NCBI RefSeq assembly: GCF_000565285.1
Contig: NZ_APVL01000012.1
Location: 62,001 to 126,000, forward strand
DNA length: 64,000 nt
Reading direction: 5' to 3'
Source: Cytobacillus firmus DS1
GTDB lineage: Bacteria; Bacillota; Bacilli; Bacillales; Cytobacillaceae
A model generated the notes under the pieces. That model searched no databases. It was not told the origin of the DNA and saw nothing but the letters and a program-made list of their open reading frames with translations. Every line of letters starts with the position of its first letter. Within the stretch, counting starts at the first letter, position 1. The position numbers and the translations under genes were made by a program. Positions 24,244 through 32,765 of the stretch are shown in pieces.

Positions 24244-25512
24244 TCAGCTTGATGAAATACTTTCCCGGATAAAGCAATTCTCTTTTAATAGATTGCTTCT
24301 TAACTCATCCGTATTAAGTGCTTTAGGATGAATGCCCTGATCGACGGACATAGCTGCGGCCATGCCTGCTGCCTGGCCCATTGCATAGCATGTCGGCTGA
24401 ATACGGAGGGAAGAATGAGCTTCATGTGTAGAAGAAATGCATCTCCCTGCTACCAGAAGGTTATCGAAATCCTTTGGAAGCAGGCAGCGGTAAGGGATGT
24501 CATACCATTGACCCTTCGGCAGAATCACCTTCTCAGTCCCGGCTCCTGTTGGATTATGAATATCTATCATATAGGAGCAGGAAGCAATAGCATCATCAAA
24601 CTTTCGGCATTCCAGTACGTCATCAGCAGTTAAAACATATTCACCGATAATCCGGCGTGATTCACGAATGCCAATTTGCGGACCTGTCGTAACCAGGTAA
24701 GAGTTCTCAAACCCTTCCACGTTTTCCTGCATATATTCAACAATCTCTTTGACTTGCTTTCTGCCTTCGATTTCAGCTCTCGTTAAATCATCCACATCCA
24801 GGGCATCCACGTTGACAATGCGGGTCATATTAATCATGACCTCTCCTTCACGGGGCATCTTAAAAAACAATACCCTTCCCTGTGGAAGCCTTTCATCTTC
24901 AACTGCATACTCACAAGCTTTTTTCCGGTTTGTGACTCCGCCCATTTTGAACATGATGCTTGCAGGCTGACACTGGCCATCAGACTCACGTCCAATCTTG
25001 AATTCCGCTCCTGCTCTGGCTGCCAGGTCGCCGTCCCCCGTACAATCAATGAATGTTTTTGCTTTTAACAACTGCCGTCCCGATTTGCTTTCAATGATTA
25101 TCCCTGAAATCAGATTCCCCTCTGTCACCGCATCGACCACAAAAGAATGGAATTGAAGCCGGACCCCGCTTTCAAGAGCCATTTCATTCAGGACATATTT
25201 ATAAACTTCAGGATCAAAGGACCAGGCATGTCCTCCTCCTCCAAATGCTCCCGCCTCTTTCAGACGATCAATCATTTCCTGAAAGATGCCTTTCACCAGC
25301 TGGGTTTTCCCTGAAGAAAAACTCATAAACGGATTTACAAGTGCAGCGGAACCCATTCCTCCTAAAAACCCATTGCGTTCAAGCAGGATCGTATCGGCGC
25401 CCTGCCTTGCTGATGCAATGGCAGCCGCAATCCCGGCAGGGCCACCGCCAGCTACGATTACATCTGCATGTTTTGAAATCTCTATATTCTTTATCTGAGT
25501 ATACATTTCCAT
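24244..25512 (-). CDS. FAD-dependent oxidoreductase (FAD_oxidored family)
   Basis: A flavoprotein of about 422 residues. VIVAGGGPAGIAAAIAS is the N-terminal dinucleotide-binding GxGxxG motif, followed by ERNGFLGGMGSA and FIDCTGDGDLAARAG, and a C-terminal NLLVAGRCIS. The last is typical of the FAD_oxidored family of unknown substrate. AGGAGG lies 8 nt before ATG at 25512; the TTG 6 bp upstream is too close. It is placed between the sugar permeases and GH13 glucosidase, which suggests oxidation of the imported sugar or its aglycone. No direct evidence for the substrate is visible. Confidence 0.85.
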   Translation of the reverse strand: MEMYTQIKNIEISKHADVIVAGGGPAGIAAAIASARQGADTILLERNGFLGGMGSAALVNPFMSFSSGKTQLVKGIFQEMIDRLKEAGAFGGGGHAWSFDPEVYKYVLNEMALESGVRLQFHSFVVDAVTEGNLISGIIIESKSGRQLLKAKTFIDCTGDGDLAARAGAEFKIGRESDGQCQPASIMFKMGGVTNRKKACEYAVEDERLPQGRVLFFKMPREGEVMINMTRIVNVDALDVDDLTRAEIEGRKQVKEIVEYMQENVEGFENSYLVTTGPQIGIRESRRIIGEYVLTADDVLECRKFDDAIASCSYMIDIHNPTGAGTEKVILPKGQWYDIPYRCLLPKDFDNLLVAGRCISSTHEAHSSLRIQPTCYAMGQAAGMAAAMSVDQGIHPKALNTDELRSNLLKENCFIRESISSS

Positions 25513-25524
25513 CTCCAATTCCTC

Positions 25525-26358
25525 CTATCCCTTTACCCCTGATGATGCGATTCCTTCTACCAAATAACGCTGAAAAACAATAAAGATTAAAGCAATTGGA
25601 ATCATGGATAAGGCAGATGCCGCCATTAAAAGATTCCATTTCACCTCATACTGCCCCTGGAACTGAGTTAAGGCGACTTGAAGCGTCATCATATCCGGTG
25701 AATCCAGCATAATTAATGGCCATAAAAATTCATTCCAGGCTCCAAGAAATGTTAAGATTCCCAAGGTGACCAGTGCCGGTTTGGTTAAAGGCAAAATAAT
25801 CTGCCAGAAAATCCGGAATTCCGAGCATCCATCAATTCGGGCCGCTTCCATAAGCTCAGTTGGAATGGTACTCATAAACTGCCTCATCAGGAAAACCCCA
25901 TAAGCGTTTGCCACCAGCGGCAGGATAACAGACCAATAAGAATTTAATAATCCAATTTTTGACATCATCAGAAAAATCGGAATCATAATGACTTGCATAG
26001 GGATCATCATCGTTCCCAGAAATAACAGAAAGAGCAATTTCTTTCCCATAAAGTTAAACTTCGCAAACGTGTAGCCCGCCAAAGAACAGATAAATAAGGT
26101 AATAACTGTTGTTAATACCGATATAATCGACGTGTTAATAAAGTATTGAGTGAAGTCTCCCGAGTTCCATGCTGCTATAAAATTTCCCCAATTTGCATCC
26201 TTGGGCAGGAATGTAGGAGGACTTGTAAAGATTTCATTATTGGGCTTCAAAGCACTTGAAATCATCCAGACAAATGGAACAAGCATCCCAATTGAACCTA
26301 ATATCAAAAATGCATATAAAGGTATTCGCTTTAACATCGCTCTGCTTCTATTGCTCAT
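25525..26358 (-). CDS. Carbohydrate ABC transporter permease (MalG type)
   Basis: A 277-residue membrane protein with six helices. The first is FLILGSIGMLVPFVWMIS. The EAA loop ELMEAARIDGCSEFRIFWQI and the C-terminal FLVEGIASSGVKG-like ending (YLVEGIASSGVKG) are standard for the MalG/UgpE class. It pairs with the MalF-type permease encoded just upstream. No ATP-binding gene is in the operon, so a shared MsmX-like ATPase elsewhere is probably used. Confidence 0.92.
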   Translation of the reverse strand: MSNRSRAMLKRIPLYAFLILGSIGMLVPFVWMISSALKPNNEIFTSPPTFLPKDANWGNFIAAWNSGDFTQYFINTSIISVLTTVITLFICSLAGYTFAKFNFMGKKLLFLLFLGTMMIPMQVIMIPIFLMMSKIGLLNSYWSVILPLVANAYGVFLMRQFMSTIPTELMEAARIDGCSEFRIFWQIILPLTKPALVTLGILTFLGAWNEFLWPLIMLDSPDMMTLQVALTQFQGQYEVKWNLLMAASALSMIPIALIFIVFQRYLVEGIASSGVKG

Positions 26359-26370
26359 AGCAGGTCCCTC

Positions 26371-27294
26371 CTAGAATTCACTGTCGGATTTAAACACTCT
26401 CATTTGAACAAGCGTTAAAATAAATAGAATGATAAAGAATACATATGCTGCTGCAGATGCATACCCCATATCAAAACGCTGGAATGCCTCCTGATAAATA
26501 TAATGAACAAGAACCATTGTGCTCGTGCCAGGTCCGCCGCCTGTTATGACATATGCCAGATCAAATATTTTAAATGAACCGATTAACGTAATAATGAGTA
26601 CAAATAAAGTTGTAGGCTTCAGGAGCTGTACGGTAATATGCCAAAATTTCTGCCAGGAATTAGCGCCATCAATCTCTGCAGCTTCATATACACTGCTCGG
26701 AATGGCCTGTAAACCGGCAAGAAATAACAGCAGGTTGCTCCCCAGTCCTTTCCAGATACTTACGATAATCAGAACAATCATTGCCTGATCTGAATCAATC
26801 AGCATATTCTGCAGTGGCAAGCCAAGCTTTTCTAATACATAGTTGATAAATCCGTAGCTTGGACTGAACATCCATTGCCAGACCAATCCGACGACAACCA
26901 TGGAAAGAACGACCGGGAAGAAAAAGGCAGCCCGGTAAAATCCTAAGCCTCTTATCTTCTGATTCAAAAGCACTGCAATAAATAAAGCGATAGCGACCTT
27001 TAAAGGAACAGAAAGTGAGAAGATTAATGTGTTCTTAATCGAAATCCAGAAAAGCGGATCTTTAAATAGACGCACATAGTTTTCAACGCCTACAAATTCC
27101 GGCGTTCCAATCATTCCCCATTGGTGGAAGCTCATAAAGAAAGCAAATAAAACCGGGAAGAATAAAAATAGGGAGAAAATAAGAAGAACAGGTGACATAA
27201 ATCCTATCGGAGTTAACTTTTGTTTCCATTTATTTCGTTTTGCCGCCAGATGTTTGCGTCCCTCTTTCACTTCTATTGACTTGACCAAATCCAT
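26371..27294 (-). CDS. Carbohydrate ABC transporter permease (MalF type)
   Basis: A 307-residue membrane protein. A basic N-terminus is followed by helices starting at IGFMSPVLLIFSLFLFFPVL. The EAA loop is VYEAAEIDGANSWQKFWHI and the family motif GGGPGTSTMVLVHYIYQEAF follows. It is 12 bp upstream of the MalG-type gene and downstream of the binding-protein gene. Confidence 0.92.
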   Translation of the reverse strand: MDLVKSIEVKEGRKHLAAKRNKWKQKLTPIGFMSPVLLIFSLFLFFPVLFAFFMSFHQWGMIGTPEFVGVENYVRLFKDPLFWISIKNTLIFSLSVPLKVAIALFIAVLLNQKIRGLGFYRAAFFFPVVLSMVVVGLVWQWMFSPSYGFINYVLEKLGLPLQNMLIDSDQAMIVLIIVSIWKGLGSNLLLFLAGLQAIPSSVYEAAEIDGANSWQKFWHITVQLLKPTTLFVLIITLIGSFKIFDLAYVITGGGPGTSTMVLVHYIYQEAFQRFDMGYASAAAYVFFIILFILTLVQMRVFKSDSEF

Positions 27295-27347
27295 GTAATA
27301 TCACCCCTGGAATTAGAAAGGAGGGGAAGCTGCCCCTCCATCCTTCA

Positions 27348-28616
27348 TTATTTTTTCAGCACCGAATTGTTTATTTGCTCTTCCATAGATTCAGCAGCTT
27401 CTTTCGGAGACTTTTCACCTAAGATAACGGATTGCATTTCGCTCGTCAGAATGGATTTATAGCCTAAGTATTCAGGAATTGAAAAATCTTTCACTGCAAA
27501 TTCAGGAACACTATTAATCTCGTTAATAATAGTTTGCATTCCTTCATCAATGGCCCCATAATCCACAGATTCCTGTGCACTCGTCCGGGTAGGAACGACT
27601 CCTTCTTTTGCAGCAAATTCAGCCATTTTCTCTTCGCTTGTTAAATATTTCATCAGTTTGACTGCTTCTTTTGGATGCTTTGTCTCATTAAAGGAAACAA
27701 TATTTGCCCCGCCCAGCTTCGTTGCTGTTACTTCTTTTTTCGGCAAGTATGTCACGCCGTATTCAAACCCTTGAATATCTTTCTCAAATGAATTGATCAG
27801 TCCAGAGAAAGTGATGACCATTGGCAGCTGCCCCTGCTTGAAGAGCTCATCTGATTTTTCTGACCCGATAAAGGATTCTTTGGAAGCAAGACCTTTATCA
27901 AATAATGATTTGAAAAATTCGATGGACTCAATGGAGGAGTCAGAATTGATTCCTGCAGACTTTTGGTCTTCACTTAAGACAGTTCCCTTATTTTGATAAA
28001 GGAATGGAAGGAATTGTGATACATCACTTCCTGTGCTGACACCATATTTTAAGTTGTTGGCACTTTTTACTTTTTCCGCAGCTGCAGCAAATTCTTCCCA
28101 GCTCCATGTTGATTCAATGGATTCAGGAACTTTCACGCCAGCTTTTTCAAAAAGATCTTTATTATAGAAAACGGCAATGCTGTCTGTAAAATGAGGAACT
28201 CCTACTACTTTATCTCCATTCTTTACACTTACAAGAGCAGAAGGGAGAAAATCATCCTTCTCTTCCTTAAGATCGCCGGAAACATCCAGAAGCAGATCCA
28301 TATTGGCATATCGCTGAGTTGCTAGTACTGGAGTGTATAATAAGTCAGGTGTTCTGCCTCCAGCAATCATGGTTTCAATTTTTTCAAAGAATTGATCTAA
28401 AGGAATCTTTTCAACATTTACTTTAATGTCGGGATTTTCTTTTTCAAATTCCTTTATTTGCTCTACAAGAGTTGGGCTGTCATTATTAAGGATGAAGCGG
28501 AGTTCGACTTTTCCATCTTCACTGCCCCCGGTCTCATTTCCTCCGCAAGCGCTTACAAACAGGGATAAAATAAGGACGAATGCGAACAGCAAAGACATTT
28601 TACTTTTTCTTAACAT
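27348..28616 (-). CDS. Extracellular carbohydrate-binding lipoprotein (family 1)
   Basis: About 422 residues with lipoprotein signal MLRKSKMSLLFAFVLILSL and lipobox VSACGG. The SBP_1 fold includes PTLVEQIKEFEKENPDI, DLLYTPVLATQRYA and VPHFTDSIAVFYNKDLFEKAG. ATG at 28616 follows GAGGAGGATTAAG and is preferred to the upstream in-frame start. It delivers a sugar, probably an oligosaccharide, to the two permeases. It is directly downstream of the LacI regulator. Confidence 0.92.
   Translation of the reverse strand: MLRKSKMSLLFAFVLILSLFVSACGGNETGGSEDGKVELRFILNNDSPTLVEQIKEFEKENPDIKVNVEKIPLDQFFEKIETMIAGGRTPDLLYTPVLATQRYANMDLLLDVSGDLKEEKDDFLPSALVSVKNGDKVVGVPHFTDSIAVFYNKDLFEKAGVKVPESIESTWSWEEFAAAAEKVKSANNLKYGVSTGSDVSQFLPFLYQNKGTVLSEDQKSAGINSDSSIESIEFFKSLFDKGLASKESFIGSEKSDELFKQGQLPMVITFSGLINSFEKDIQGFEYGVTYLPKKEVTATKLGGANIVSFNETKHPKEAVKLMKYLTSEEKMAEFAAKEGVVPTRTSAQESVDYGAIDEGMQTIINEINSVPEFAVKDFSIPEYLGYKSILTSEMQSVILGEKSPKEAAESMEEQINNSVLKK
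28544..28557 (-). promoter_or_regulatory. Candidate cre (CcpA) site inside the binding-protein signal region
   Basis: TGTAAGCGCTTGCG on the minus strand matches the cre consensus TGWAANCGNTNNCA except at the last base. It overlaps codons near the lipobox, a position where Bacillus cre sites occur. This would add glucose repression to the LacI control. Confidence 0.4.
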
Positions 28617-28642
28617 CTTAATCCTCCTCAAAAAATATGAAT

Positions 28643-29668
28643 TTATAATTTTTTACATGAACTATTTTTCATAAAGTGAAGATCGATAAAATTGGCCTTA
28701 GGCGTTTCATTTCCTTCCAGTAAAGAAATCGCCATCTTAGCTGCCTCTTTGCCCAGCTCCACCTTAGGAATTCGGATAGTGGAAAGCTCCAGCCCAATAA
28801 AGTCATTAAACTGTTCATTAAGCTCCTGGTTATCATCAAATCCAATGACAGAGATATCTTCCGGAATCTGAAGGCCTGCTTCCTTAATGGCAGTCGTTGC
28901 CCCGATCGTTGCATACGTGTTGTTAATAATCACAGCTGTGGGCTTCTGTTTCAGCAATTCTTTCATGGCGTTATAGCCATCCAATTGTGTCTGGCTTTCT
29001 TCAAACACAAGCTGAGGATTATAGACAACATGGTGCTTAAACAAAGCTTCCTGGTAGCCGAGCAATTTATCATAGTCAGGTTCAATGATTCTTGATTGTC
29101 CTATGAATCCTATTTTCGTATGACCCAGCTCTATTAAGTGTTCAGTTGCCATCCTCGTGCCTTTTACATAATCAGGCGATATGAAATAAGGCTGAATTCC
29201 TTCAATCTCCCTCTTACCAATAAAGACATAAGGAAATCCCTTTTCATGTACATTCCTGATATCATGCTGATTAATCTTTACACCCATAAATATCACACCA
29301 TCAACAAAGCTCGAATGAGTGATCCGGTCACTGTATGATTGGTCTTCACGATTGGCGAAAACCAGCAGATCATACCCTAATTCAGATGCCCCCTTCTGAA
29401 CACCGTTAATAATCTCATTGTAGAAAGCAGGGTGGACGCCTTTTTCGGTGTACACGACAAGCCCAAGGATGTTCGTTTTTTTCCTTGCAAGACTTCTGGC
29501 AATTAAATTGGGCTGATAGTTAAGCTCTTTTATTGCCTTTAATACTTTCTGCCTGGTTTTCTCTGAAACATTTCCGCTATTATTGATGACTCTGGATACG
29601 GTCATGTTAGAAACTCCGGCAGCTTTTGCGACTTCTATTAAATTTGAACTTCGAGTCACCCGCATCAT
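28643..29668 (-). CDS. LacI-family transcriptional regulator of the sugar operon
   Basis: About 341 residues. The N-terminal LacI helix-turn-helix NLIEVAKAAGVSNMTVSRVI and hinge (YQPNLIARSLA) are followed by a periplasmic-binding-protein-like effector domain (VIGFDDNQELNEQF). Start is uncertain: TTG 29686 and ATGs at 29668 and 29665 are in frame; an ATG is preferred because AAGAAGG precedes it. It is the first gene of its operon and should repress itself and the transport genes through the two TGTTAACGTTAACA-type operators upstream, releasing them on binding the sugar. Confidence 0.88.
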   Translation of the reverse strand: MMRVTRSSNLIEVAKAAGVSNMTVSRVINNSGNVSEKTRQKVLKAIKELNYQPNLIARSLARKKTNILGLVVYTEKGVHPAFYNEIINGVQKGASELGYDLLVFANREDQSYSDRITHSSFVDGVIFMGVKINQHDIRNVHEKGFPYVFIGKREIEGIQPYFISPDYVKGTRMATEHLIELGHTKIGFIGQSRIIEPDYDKLLGYQEALFKHHVVYNPQLVFEESQTQLDGYNAMKELLKQKPTAVIINNTYATIGATTAIKEAGLQIPEDISVIGFDDNQELNEQFNDFIGLELSTIRIPKVELGKEAAKMAISLLEGNETPKANFIDLHFMKNSSCKKL

Positions 29669-29684
29669 CCTTCTTACTCTTTTC

Positions 29685-29706
29685 AAAATGTTAACGTTAA
29701 CATTTT
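29685..29706. promoter_or_regulatory. LacI-type operator O1 (perfect 22-bp palindrome)
   Basis: AAAATGTTAACGTTAACATTTT is perfectly palindromic with the central CG typical of LacI-family operators. It lies just upstream of the regulator's start. Confidence 0.8.
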
Positions 29707-29735
29707 TTCGTTAAAAAAAATACTTCTGCAGGAAA

Positions 29736-29759
29736 TATTATGTTAGCGTTAACATAATA
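29736..29759. promoter_or_regulatory. LacI-type operator O2 overlapping the promoter -10
   Basis: TATTATGTTAGCGTTAACATAATA is a 24-bp near-palindrome with one mismatch. Its centre is 52 bp (about five helical turns) from O1, which favours cooperative binding or looping. Confidence 0.75.
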
Positions 29760-29785
29760 ATAGACTTTTCTAAAATGACTGTCAA
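29757..29785 (-). promoter_or_regulatory. Sigma-A promoter of the LacI-sugar operon
   Basis: On the minus strand TTGACA (29785-29780), a 17-bp spacer and TATTAT (29762-29757) form a near-consensus promoter. Operator O2 covers the -10 and start site, explaining repression by occlusion. Confidence 0.8.
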
Positions 29786-29831
29786 TATAAAATTTACTTC
29801 TTTTATTTATTAGCTTTCACACTCGGTTTCA

Positions 29832-29857
29832 CAAAAAAAGACAGAGGTTTCCCCCTG
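29832..29857 (-). terminator. Terminator of the 29866 gene
   Basis: On the minus strand CAGGGG-GAAA-CCTCTG forms a 6-bp stem with a tetraloop, followed by TCTTTTTTT. Confidence 0.65.
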
Positions 29858-29865
29858 CCCCGCAG

Positions 29866-30642
29866 CTATCTGTAACTCCTCTTCAGCAAAATACTATACA
29901 AATCCGAGCGATTATCCCCATTAAATGAAAAATAAACCTCATAATAGCCCAAATCGTAATACATCATCCAATGTCCGTCCATTTCGCTGATGCCTTCCCA
30001 GGATGGCTTTCCAACTGTATTTTTTATAATATAGGGCGTTAAAGGCGTCAACCCATCATTTGCCCACATGAACGCTGTAAATTCCGGATCATTTTCCCAG
30101 CCGGTGAAATAAATGTAGTTCCCAAATTGCCTGCCATACCCTCCCTCATAATACCCTTCCCATGATGGAGTGTTTCCGAAGTGATCATACACATCATTCA
30201 AATCATCATTTTTAAGTGAAAACGGCTGCCCCTTCATAACGCCCTGTTTGGCCAGCTTCAGAAAATCTCCTTCATCAAAAAATACAATTCTGGCAAGCTG
30301 AATGCGCTTGGTCTTAGAAGGTGTCTCGTATTTGATAGATGAGGATTTCTTGACAAAAGCCCCTCCGCCTAATCCGTATACACCGCCATTTTGATCCTTA
30401 TAGGAATAGACCCGATAGATATTTCCCTTTCGGAGAGTTTTCATCGTAATCAGTTTGCCTTTTTCATATTTGTAAAGAGCGGTATCCTGAAGAATGGTGA
30501 CCCTTCCTATCTGGCCCTGAATAAGAATGGAGTTATCCCACTTTACACCGATTGGGGCTGATCCCGCCTGAGCCTCCTGATTGGAGAACAGCAGTAAAGC
30601 CATTGCAAAGGAAAACATAACTAGTAATTTGCCTATCTTCAT
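29866..30642 (-). CDS. Exported GQIG/VGGG-module protein with paralogous C-terminal domain
   Basis: About 258 residues. Signal peptide MKIGKLLVMFSFAMALLLFS...AQA is followed by the module (about 27-115) with IQGQIGRVTI, YRVYSYKD, YGLGGGAFV and YETPSKTK. The ~140-residue C-terminal domain has DVYDHFGNTPSWEGYY, YIYFTGWEND and DGHWMMYYDLGYYEVYF. It is shared with the protein at 31784 and resembles, weakly, the YjgB/DUF4309 fold. AGGAGGTTTG precedes clustered start codons; ATG at 30642 or 30645 is preferred. The function is unknown; a wall-associated role is inferred from export and the shared module. Confidence 0.75.
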   Translation of the reverse strand: MKIGKLLVMFSFAMALLLFSNQEAQAGSAPIGVKWDNSILIQGQIGRVTILQDTALYKYEKGKLITMKTLRKGNIYRVYSYKDQNGGVYGLGGGAFVKKSSSIKYETPSKTKRIQLARIVFFDEGDFLKLAKQGVMKGQPFSLKNDDLNDVYDHFGNTPSWEGYYEGGYGRQFGNYIYFTGWENDPEFTAFMWANDGLTPLTPYIIKNTVGKPSWEGISEMDGHWMMYYDLGYYEVYFSFNGDNRSDLYSILLKRSYR

Positions 30643-30804
30643 CATCAAACCTCCTGCTTATAACCTGATTCCTACTGTTATGCATATGTTTGTGTGAAGA
30701 TAAAAATGCAGGAAAAGATGCCTAAAAATATATTGAATACGCCAAATGATAGATGCCTATGAATGCTTCTTCGTGTATGATTATGACTAAAATGAGGTGA
30801 ATAT

Positions 30805-31752
30805 ATGTCAAAATATGTGAAGCTATTATTGGTTTTAATTGGAATGGCCGCTCTGCTATACAGCAATCCTGCTCAGGCTGCAGACATAGACTGCAATGAA
30901 ATCAGAACCGGCACAAAGGTCTGGTGGGATGGCGCCGAGCTCCGGCCGGGACAAATCGGCAGAATCACGGTCCTAAAGGATGCGCCGCTATATAAGTTAA
31001 ATGGAGATCAGCTGAGCTACAGCCGCACTTTAAAAGCAGGAGAGGTTTACCGGGTGTACGCCTTTAAACCGGGGCTTTTAAGTGTTGGAGGAGGATTGTA
31101 TGTGAAGCGTGATGCCCTGATCAGCTACCAGACTCCTTCTAAAACCAAGCTGCAGATCGCGGCATGTGTCTATCAGAAAGATACACAGCTGAAGAATGAA
31201 GCACAGCAGATGATTGTCGTGAAGAAATCATCCGTGAAGACAGCCGCCACACTGCAAACCTATCAGAAACAAAACGGGAAATGGGTGCAGGCTTCCTCCC
31301 CTATCTCCGCAGTAATTGGAAAAGAAGGCATGGGAAAAACCCAAGAAGGAGATGCCAGGACCCCTTATGGGACCTATAGGCTTGGAACCTCTTTTGGGTG
31401 GGGCCCGAAGCCCTCAGGCATGAGCTACCCTTTTAAGGCTGTAACGTCTAATGATTACTGGGTGGATGATGTAGCTTCAGCGGACTATAACAAATGGATC
31501 ACTTACACCGGAGATCCGAATACGCGCTGGAAATCCTTCGAAAGAATGAAACATCCTCTCTATAAATACGGAGTAGTCATCAGGTACAATGAAGACCCTA
31601 TTATTAAAGGTGAAGGCAGCGCCATCTTTTTGCATATCAGAACTTCCGGCACTGCTTACACTTTAGGCTGTATAGCTATTGAGGAAAAAGAATTGGCGAA
31701 AATCCTGCAGTGGCTTGAGCCTGCTAAGAAGCCGATAATTGTAATGGAATAG
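30805..31752 (+). CDS. Exported L,D-transpeptidase-like protein with N-terminal GQIG/VGGG module
   Basis: A 315-residue protein with signal peptide MSKYVKLLLVLIGMAALLYS...AQA. The module spans about 30-115 and has RPGQIGRITV, YRVYAFKPG and SVGGGLYV. A YkuD-type domain (about 135-305) follows with RTPYGTYRLG, LHIRTSGTAYTLGCIAIEE; His277 and the nucleophile Cys289 are present. The usual SHGC is TLGC, as in some YafK/ErfK relatives. It probably cross-links or anchors to peptidoglycan stem peptides. ATG at 30805 follows ATGAGGTGAATAT. It lies between two minus-strand paralogues (29866 and 31784). Confidence 0.85.
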   Translation: MSKYVKLLLVLIGMAALLYSNPAQAADIDCNEIRTGTKVWWDGAELRPGQIGRITVLKDAPLYKLNGDQLSYSRTLKAGEVYRVYAFKPGLLSVGGGLYVKRDALISYQTPSKTKLQIAACVYQKDTQLKNEAQQMIVVKKSSVKTAATLQTYQKQNGKWVQASSPISAVIGKEGMGKTQEGDARTPYGTYRLGTSFGWGPKPSGMSYPFKAVTSNDYWVDDVASADYNKWITYTGDPNTRWKSFERMKHPLYKYGVVIRYNEDPIIKGEGSAIFLHIRTSGTAYTLGCIAIEEKELAKILQWLEPAKKPIIVME

Positions 31753-31782
31753 AAAAGGAGAGCACTCACGCTCTCCTTTTCT
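31751..31782. terminator. Bidirectional 13-bp-stem terminator
   Basis: AGAAAAGGAGAGC pairs perfectly with GCTCTCCTTTTCT. It overlaps the L,D-transpeptidase stop codon and also ends the convergent gene at 31784. Confidence 0.85.
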
Positions 31783-31783
31783 A

Positions 31784-32557
31784 TTATTTAAGTCTTACGA
31801 AATCCAGGTTGGATCGGTTTCCATCTTCAAATAGGAAGTACAAATCGTAGTCACCGCAGTCGTAATACATGTACCACGTCTGCTCCATCTCATCAATGCC
31901 CTCTGAAGTCGGCACACCGACTGTCTTCTTAATGATGTAAGGTGTCAGGAAAACGAGATCGTCATTCCACCAGTCGATGCCTGACAGTTCAGCATCATCT
32001 TCCCCGCCCGTATAATAGATATAATTGCTGTCATCTCCAAATGCTCTTCCAAGACCGCCATCCACGTAGCCTTCCCAAGTTGGATACATGCCATAATAAT
32101 CATACACATCATACAAATCTTCATATCCGCCTATTGGAATCGGCTGGCCCTTGAGGATTCCTTTCTTTGCAGATGCAAGGAAGCCCTCCTGGAACATGCT
32201 CAGGCGTGCAATCTGGTTCTTTTTTGTCTGGGAAGGCGTCTCATACTTAACAGAAGCCGTTTTCTTTACAAAAGCACCGCCTCCAAGGCCGTAAATTCCG
32301 CCATCACGGTCTTTATAGGAATAAACGCGGAATTCGCTTCCTTTTTTAAGCTTGCGGATTACACTAAGCTTCCCTTTTTCTTCTTTTACAAGATCTGTAT
32401 CTTTTAAGATAGTTACTTTTCCGATTTGACCTTTAATCAAGATGGAATTTCCCCATTTTACACCGATTGGCGCTTCGGCTGCTTCTGCATCGACATTAAA
32501 GCCTAACATAAGCACTAATACAAACGGAACACTTAATACCCATTTTTTAAAATTCAT
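31784..32557 (-). CDS. Exported GQIG/VGGG-module protein, paralogue of 29866
   Basis: A 257-residue protein with signal peptide MNFKKWVLSVPFVLVLMLGF...AEA and a module at about 28-112 (IKGQIGKVTI, FRVYSYKD, YGLGGGAFV). The C-terminal domain matches that of 29866: DVYDYYGMYPTWEGYV, YIYYTGGEDD, IDWWNDDLVFLTPY and TWYMYYDCGDYDLYFLF. A short decayed copy of the IDWWNDDLV region is found near 52379-52405. Function unknown. Promoter TTGTGG-17-TATAAT lies upstream at 32651-32623. Confidence 0.75.
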   Translation of the reverse strand: MNFKKWVLSVPFVLVLMLGFNVDAEAAEAPIGVKWGNSILIKGQIGKVTILKDTDLVKEEKGKLSVIRKLKKGSEFRVYSYKDRDGGIYGLGGGAFVKKTASVKYETPSQTKKNQIARLSMFQEGFLASAKKGILKGQPIPIGGYEDLYDVYDYYGMYPTWEGYVDGGLGRAFGDDSNYIYYTGGEDDAELSGIDWWNDDLVFLTPYIIKKTVGVPTSEGIDEMEQTWYMYYDCGDYDLYFLFEDGNRSNLDFVRLK

Positions 32558-32622
32558 TTCTATTATCCTCCAACCTATTGATCCCTAAGCAAATCTAGTA
32601 GTTTGCTGTAGTAATTAAGCTG

Positions 32623-32651
32623 ATTATACCTATAAAACGATTCTTCCACAA
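32623..32651 (-). promoter_or_regulatory. Promoter-like sequence for the 31784 gene
   Basis: On the minus strand TTGTGG (32651-32646) and TATAAT (32628-32623) are 17 bp apart, about 65 bp before the start codon. Confidence 0.55.
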
Positions 32652-32704
32652 TCATATTCTCTCCTTTTTATAGGAATAAAAGACTATATTTTTGTAATTT
32701 TTTA

Positions 32705-32733
32705 TTGAATATAGCAAATTTTACCTATATTAT
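32705..32733 (+). promoter_or_regulatory. Promoter-like sequence for the polysaccharide deacetylase gene
   Basis: TTGAAT (32705-32710), a 17-bp spacer and TATTAT (32728-32733), 33 bp before the ATG at 32766. Confidence 0.6.
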
Positions 32734-32765
32734 ACTTTTATATAAATATAGTAAGGGAGATAAAT

